From: Candidatus Uhrbacteria bacterium
Lineage (GTDB): Bacteria > Patescibacteriota > Patescibacteriia > JACQRZ01
Direction of reading: 5' to 3'
DNA length: 8,117 nucleotides
Assembly (NCBI GenBank): GCA_016206235.1
Contig: JACQRZ010000032.1
Location: 1 to 8,117 of the forward strand
Shown here in pieces: positions 6,130 to 8,117 of this stretch. The notes beneath the pieces are model-generated. The model was not told the origin of the DNA and made no database searches. It worked only from the letters and a program-made list of their open reading frames with translations. Every line of letters starts with the position of its first letter. The first letter of the stretch is position 1. Made by a program: the position numbers and the translations under genes.

Positions 6130-6158
6130 AGCATAGCAAAAAAATACAAAAATAGCAA
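6130..6158 (-). promoter_or_regulatory. Extended -10 promoter of the antisense gene
   Basis: On the minus strand, TTGCTA (6158-6153) and TATGCT (6135-6130) are separated by 17 bases. The spacer ends in TGC, the extended -10 element. Each box matches the sigma-70 consensus at four of six positions. Transcription would start near 6123, giving a leader of about 27 bases that contains the GGAG site. It lies in AT-rich sequence just beyond the atpD heptad array. Confidence 0.6.
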
Positions 6159-6173
6159 GCAACTCACCTCAAA

Positions 6174-6208
6174 CCACTAATCACTAAAAACTAATCACTG
6201 ACCACAGA
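6174..6208 (+). repeat. Five-unit heptanucleotide array (CCACTAA/TCACTAA type) before atpD
   Basis: Five units: CCACTAA (6174-6180), TCACTAA (6181-6187), AAACTAA, TCACTGA and CCACAGA (6202-6208). Three bases then precede the atpD ATG. The 16-base string AACCACTAATCACTAA at 6172-6187 is identical to 1695-1710 before atpE. There is no Shine-Dalgarno sequence and no clear + strand promoter here, so atpD probably depends on read-through from upstream. Confidence 0.8.
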
Positions 6209-6211
6209 TAT

Positions 6212-7570
6212 ATGAAAGGGAAAATTAAACAAGTTATTGGACCCGTTGTCGACGTTGCATTTGAAGAGCATTTACCAGCACTCTACAACGCGCTTGAGGT
6301 TGCCAATGGCAAGGCAACACTCGTTTTAGAGGTGCAGCAGCATTTGGGAAATAATATGGTGCGTACGGTTGCGCTTGGCTCAACCGATGGCCTTATGCGA
6401 AATCTCGACGCAGTTGATACTGGCGGCCCAATTTCTGTGCCTGTCGGCAAAGAGACGCTTGGGCACATGTTTAACGTGTTTGGCGAGCCGATCGACGGCA
6501 CCACCTTGAAAAAAGGCAAAACGTATCCTATTCATCGCGCAGCCCCAGCATTTAAAGATCAGTCAACCAAGATTGAAATTTTCGAAACCGGCATCAAAGT
6601 TATCGACTTGATCTGTCCTTTTATGAAGGGCGGTAAGGTTGGTCTCTTCGGCGGCGCAGGTGTCGGTAAGACCGTTGTTATCACCGAACTCATCCGCAAT
6701 ATTGCTGCAGAGCATGGTGGTGTTTCAGTGTTTGCCGGTGTGGGTGAGCGTACGCGCGAAGGAAACGACTTGTATCATGAAATGAAATCATCGGGTGTGC
6801 TGGATAAAACAGCGCTTGTGTTCGGACAGATGAATGAACCGCCAGGATCTCGCCTTCGTGTTGGTTTGAGTGCGCTCACCATGGCGGAATACTTCCGTGA
6901 CGAAGAAGAGCAAGATGTGCTTCTCTTTATCGATAATATTTTCCGTTTCACGCAAGCGGGATCTGAAGTTTCAGCGCTTTTGGGACGCATTCCTTCAGCT
7001 GTTGGTTACCAGCCAACATTGGCGACAGAAATGGGTGCGTTGCAAGAGCGCATTACCTCAACGCAAAAAGGATCAATTACATCATTGCAAGCAGTGTATG
7101 TTCCAGCAGACGACCTTACTGATCCTGCGCCAGCAACCACCTTCGGCCACTTGGATTCAACCGTTGTGTTGTCACGTGAACTTTCACAGCTCGGTATTTA
7201 CCCGGCAGTTGATCCGCTCGATTCAACATCAACTATGCTTGACCCGCACATTATTGGCGAGGAGCACTATCGCGTAGCACGTGAAGTGCAGCGTGTTTTG
7301 CAGCGCTATAAAGATTTGCAGGATATTATTGCTATTCTCGGTATGGATGAACTGTCAGCCGACGACAAGATGTTGGTGACCCGCGCGCGCAAGATCCAGC
7401 GCTTTCTTTCGCAGCCATTCTTTGTGGCTGAAACGTTTACCGGCACTCCAGGCACGTATGTGTCACTCAAAGAAACGATCCGAGCCTTTGCAGAAATTCT
7501 CGATGGCAAGCATGACGATAAGCCCGAACAGGTATTTTACATGAAAGGCTCTATTGATGACGTTAATTAA
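6212..7570 (+). CDS. atpD: ATP synthase F1 subunit beta (catalytic)
   Basis: The catalytic subunit, which makes ATP from ADP and phosphate at the interface with alpha. The 452 residues are close to the usual 460. The Walker A motif is GGAGVGKT (147-154, Lys153). The general-base glutamate and its neighbour lie in GVGERTREGNDLY (Glu179, Arg180). The Walker B strand is VLLFIDNIFRFTQAGSEVSA (Asp241), and the adenine-pocket Tyr330 is in IYPAVDPLDS. The torque lever reads DELSADD (379-385), a mild variant of DELSEED. All catalytic residues are present, so the subunit should be active. The ATG at 6212 follows a heptad array without a Shine-Dalgarno site. It is separated from atpG by the antisense cassette, but its sequence looks like that of a native member of the operon. 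Confidence 0.98.
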   Translation: MKGKIKQVIGPVVDVAFEEHLPALYNALEVANGKATLVLEVQQHLGNNMVRTVALGSTDGLMRNLDAVDTGGPISVPVGKETLGHMFNVFGEPIDGTTLKKGKTYPIHRAAPAFKDQSTKIEIFETGIKVIDLICPFMKGGKVGLFGGAGVGKTVVITELIRNIAAEHGGVSVFAGVGERTREGNDLYHEMKSSGVLDKTALVFGQMNEPPGSRLRVGLSALTMAEYFRDEEEQDVLLFIDNIFRFTQAGSEVSALLGRIPSAVGYQPTLATEMGALQERITSTQKGSITSLQAVYVPADDLTDPAPATTFGHLDSTVVLSRELSQLGIYPAVDPLDSTSTMLDPHIIGEEHYRVAREVQRVLQRYKDLQDIIAILGMDELSADDKMLVTRARKIQRFLSQPFFVAETFTGTPGTYVSLKETIRAFAEILDGKHDDKPEQVFYMKGSIDDVN

Positions 7571-7653
7571 GAGTGACAAGTGATAAGTGAGGAGTGTTAA
7601 GAATATTACTATATCTTCTCACTCTACACTCCACACTCTACACTCCACACTCT
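7571..7653 (+). repeat. Two-armed inverted heptanucleotide array between atpD and atpC
   Basis: The left arm is GAGTGAC, AAGTGAT, AAGTGAG and GAGTGTT (7571-7598), starting directly after the atpD stop. The right arm (7621-7653) alternates ACTCTAC and ACTCCAC, so that a 14-base unit repeats exactly at 7621-7634 and 7635-7648, and ends directly against the atpC ATG. The arms are inverted: GTGAGGAGTGT (7587-7597) pairs with ACACTCCACAC (7640-7650) at 10 of 11 positions. The 22 bases between are AT-rich. No T-run follows. Confidence 0.85.
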
Positions 7654-8082
7654 ATGCTACTCAAAATAATAACTCCCGAGCATGAGGTCTTCTCCGATGA
7701 TATTGACCAAGTAACGCTTCCCACAATGGATGGTGAGATTACGGTATTGCCGCACCATATTCCACTCGTTGGTATTCTTAAGCCAGGAGAAATTCTCATC
7801 AAGAAAAAAGGAGATAGCATTCCATTGGCAGTGTCTGGTGGCATGCTCCAAGTGCGTCCTGATATGGTCCTTCTCTTAGCAGATACTGCCGAGAGGGTAG
7901 AGGAGATTATCGAAGAGCGCGCTGAGCAGGCTCGACTTCGCGCGGAGCAACTTCTTACAGCAAAGAAGTTCGACACAGCAGAGTATGCAACTATTGCCGC
8001 GAAATTGGAGAAAGAACTCGCTCGCCTCAAAGTTGTTCGCAAGCACCGCGGTCAACGCCGTCTTGATATTCAATCAGAATAA
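7654..8082 (+). CDS. atpC: ATP synthase F1 subunit epsilon
   Basis: Epsilon sits at the foot of gamma, couples it to the c-ring and can inhibit ATP hydrolysis. The 142 residues (E. coli 138) show the N-terminal beta sandwich (1-82), with TPEHEVFSDDIDQVTLPTMD (7-26), GEITVLPHHIPLV (27-39) and LAVSGGMLQV (58-67). Two C-terminal helices follow (about 86-101 and 107-131), the part that extends into F1 for regulation, so the full regulatory form is present. I chose the ATG at 7654 because MLLKIITPE fits the family start. A GTG at 7594 is in frame and would add 20 residues, but ten of those would be pure translation of the heptad array. No Shine-Dalgarno sequence precedes either start. Confidence 0.96.
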   Translation: MLLKIITPEHEVFSDDIDQVTLPTMDGEITVLPHHIPLVGILKPGEILIKKKGDSIPLAVSGGMLQVRPDMVLLLADTAERVEEIIEERAEQARLRAEQLLTAKKFDTAEYATIAAKLEKELARLKVVRKHRGQRRLDIQSE

Positions 8083-8086
8083 CTGA

Positions 8087-8117
8087 AATTGCCAATTCCT
8101 AATTTCCAATTTCCAAA
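8087..8117 (+). repeat. Heptanucleotide array (AATTTCC type) after atpC, cut by the window edge
   Basis: AATTGCC, AATTCCT and two exact AATTTCC units (8087-8114), plus the start of a further unit. The array begins four bases after the atpC stop. It shows that the spacer type continues past the operon. No terminator is visible before the edge. Confidence 0.75.

Noticed and set aside
5465..6170. Insertion sequence or transposon around the antisense gene
   Set aside because: No transposase features, terminal inverted repeats or convincing target duplication; the A-rich stretches at both ends are too simple to count.
6870..7277. Second + frame of 135 codons within atpD
   Set aside because: It is an out-of-frame shadow of a strongly conserved catalytic gene, with no ribosome site or family motifs.
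7594..7653. N-terminal extension of epsilon from the GTG at 7594
   Set aside because: The extra residues are largely translation of the heptad array, and MLLKIITPE at 7654 matches the normal start of the family.

Overview
The window is a complete F1Fo ATP synthase operon on the + strand, in the order atpI-atpB-atpE-atpF-atpH-atpA-atpG-atpD-atpC (593 to 8082). It is preceded by the 3' part of a TatD-family DNase gene that enters from the left edge. The gene order is classical and every catalytic or ion-translocating residue I looked for is present, so the enzyme should be functional. The c subunit lacks the Na+ ligands of sodium-type rings, which points to proton coupling.

Three things set it apart from a textbook atp operon. 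First, almost every gene junction carries a short array of seven-base units. Each junction has its own unit sequence (CCTAAAA, CACTAAT, CCACTAA, TAGTATT, AATCCGA/TTTCGAA, ACTCTAC, AATTTCC), but the period is always seven, and arrays end at or within a few bases of the next start codon. At three junctions the array is split into two arms of opposite orientation that could fold into imperfect hairpins. A similar array (GAATTAA) lies inside tatD and is translated; the one unit whose TAA would fall in frame is the one that has changed. Second, no atp start codon has a well-placed Shine-Dalgarno sequence. Third, between atpG and atpD lies an unrecognised 193-residue gene on the opposite strand. It has its own extended -10 promoter, a good GGAG ribosome binding site and a rho-independent terminator, so it looks like a self-contained cassette in the middle of the operon.

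Organism: a bacterium. The heptad spacers, the weak use of Shine-Dalgarno sites, the very short delta subunit (134 residues) and the heptad-derived peptide in TatD suggest a Patescibacteria/CPR lineage, perhaps Parcubacteria. This is inference from general character, not from a comparison.

Layout: 1-527 tatD (partial); 548-575 operon promoter; 593-2921 atpI, membrane subunits a, c and b, and delta; 2954-5464 alpha and gamma; 5470-6158 antisense cassette; 6174-6208 heptads; 6212-8082 beta and epsilon; 8087-8117 another heptad array cut by the window edge. The membrane subunits (a, c-ring, b) pass ions across the membrane, gamma and epsilon form the rotor stalk, b and delta hold the stator, and alpha and beta make ATP. 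AtpI probably helps assemble the c-ring.
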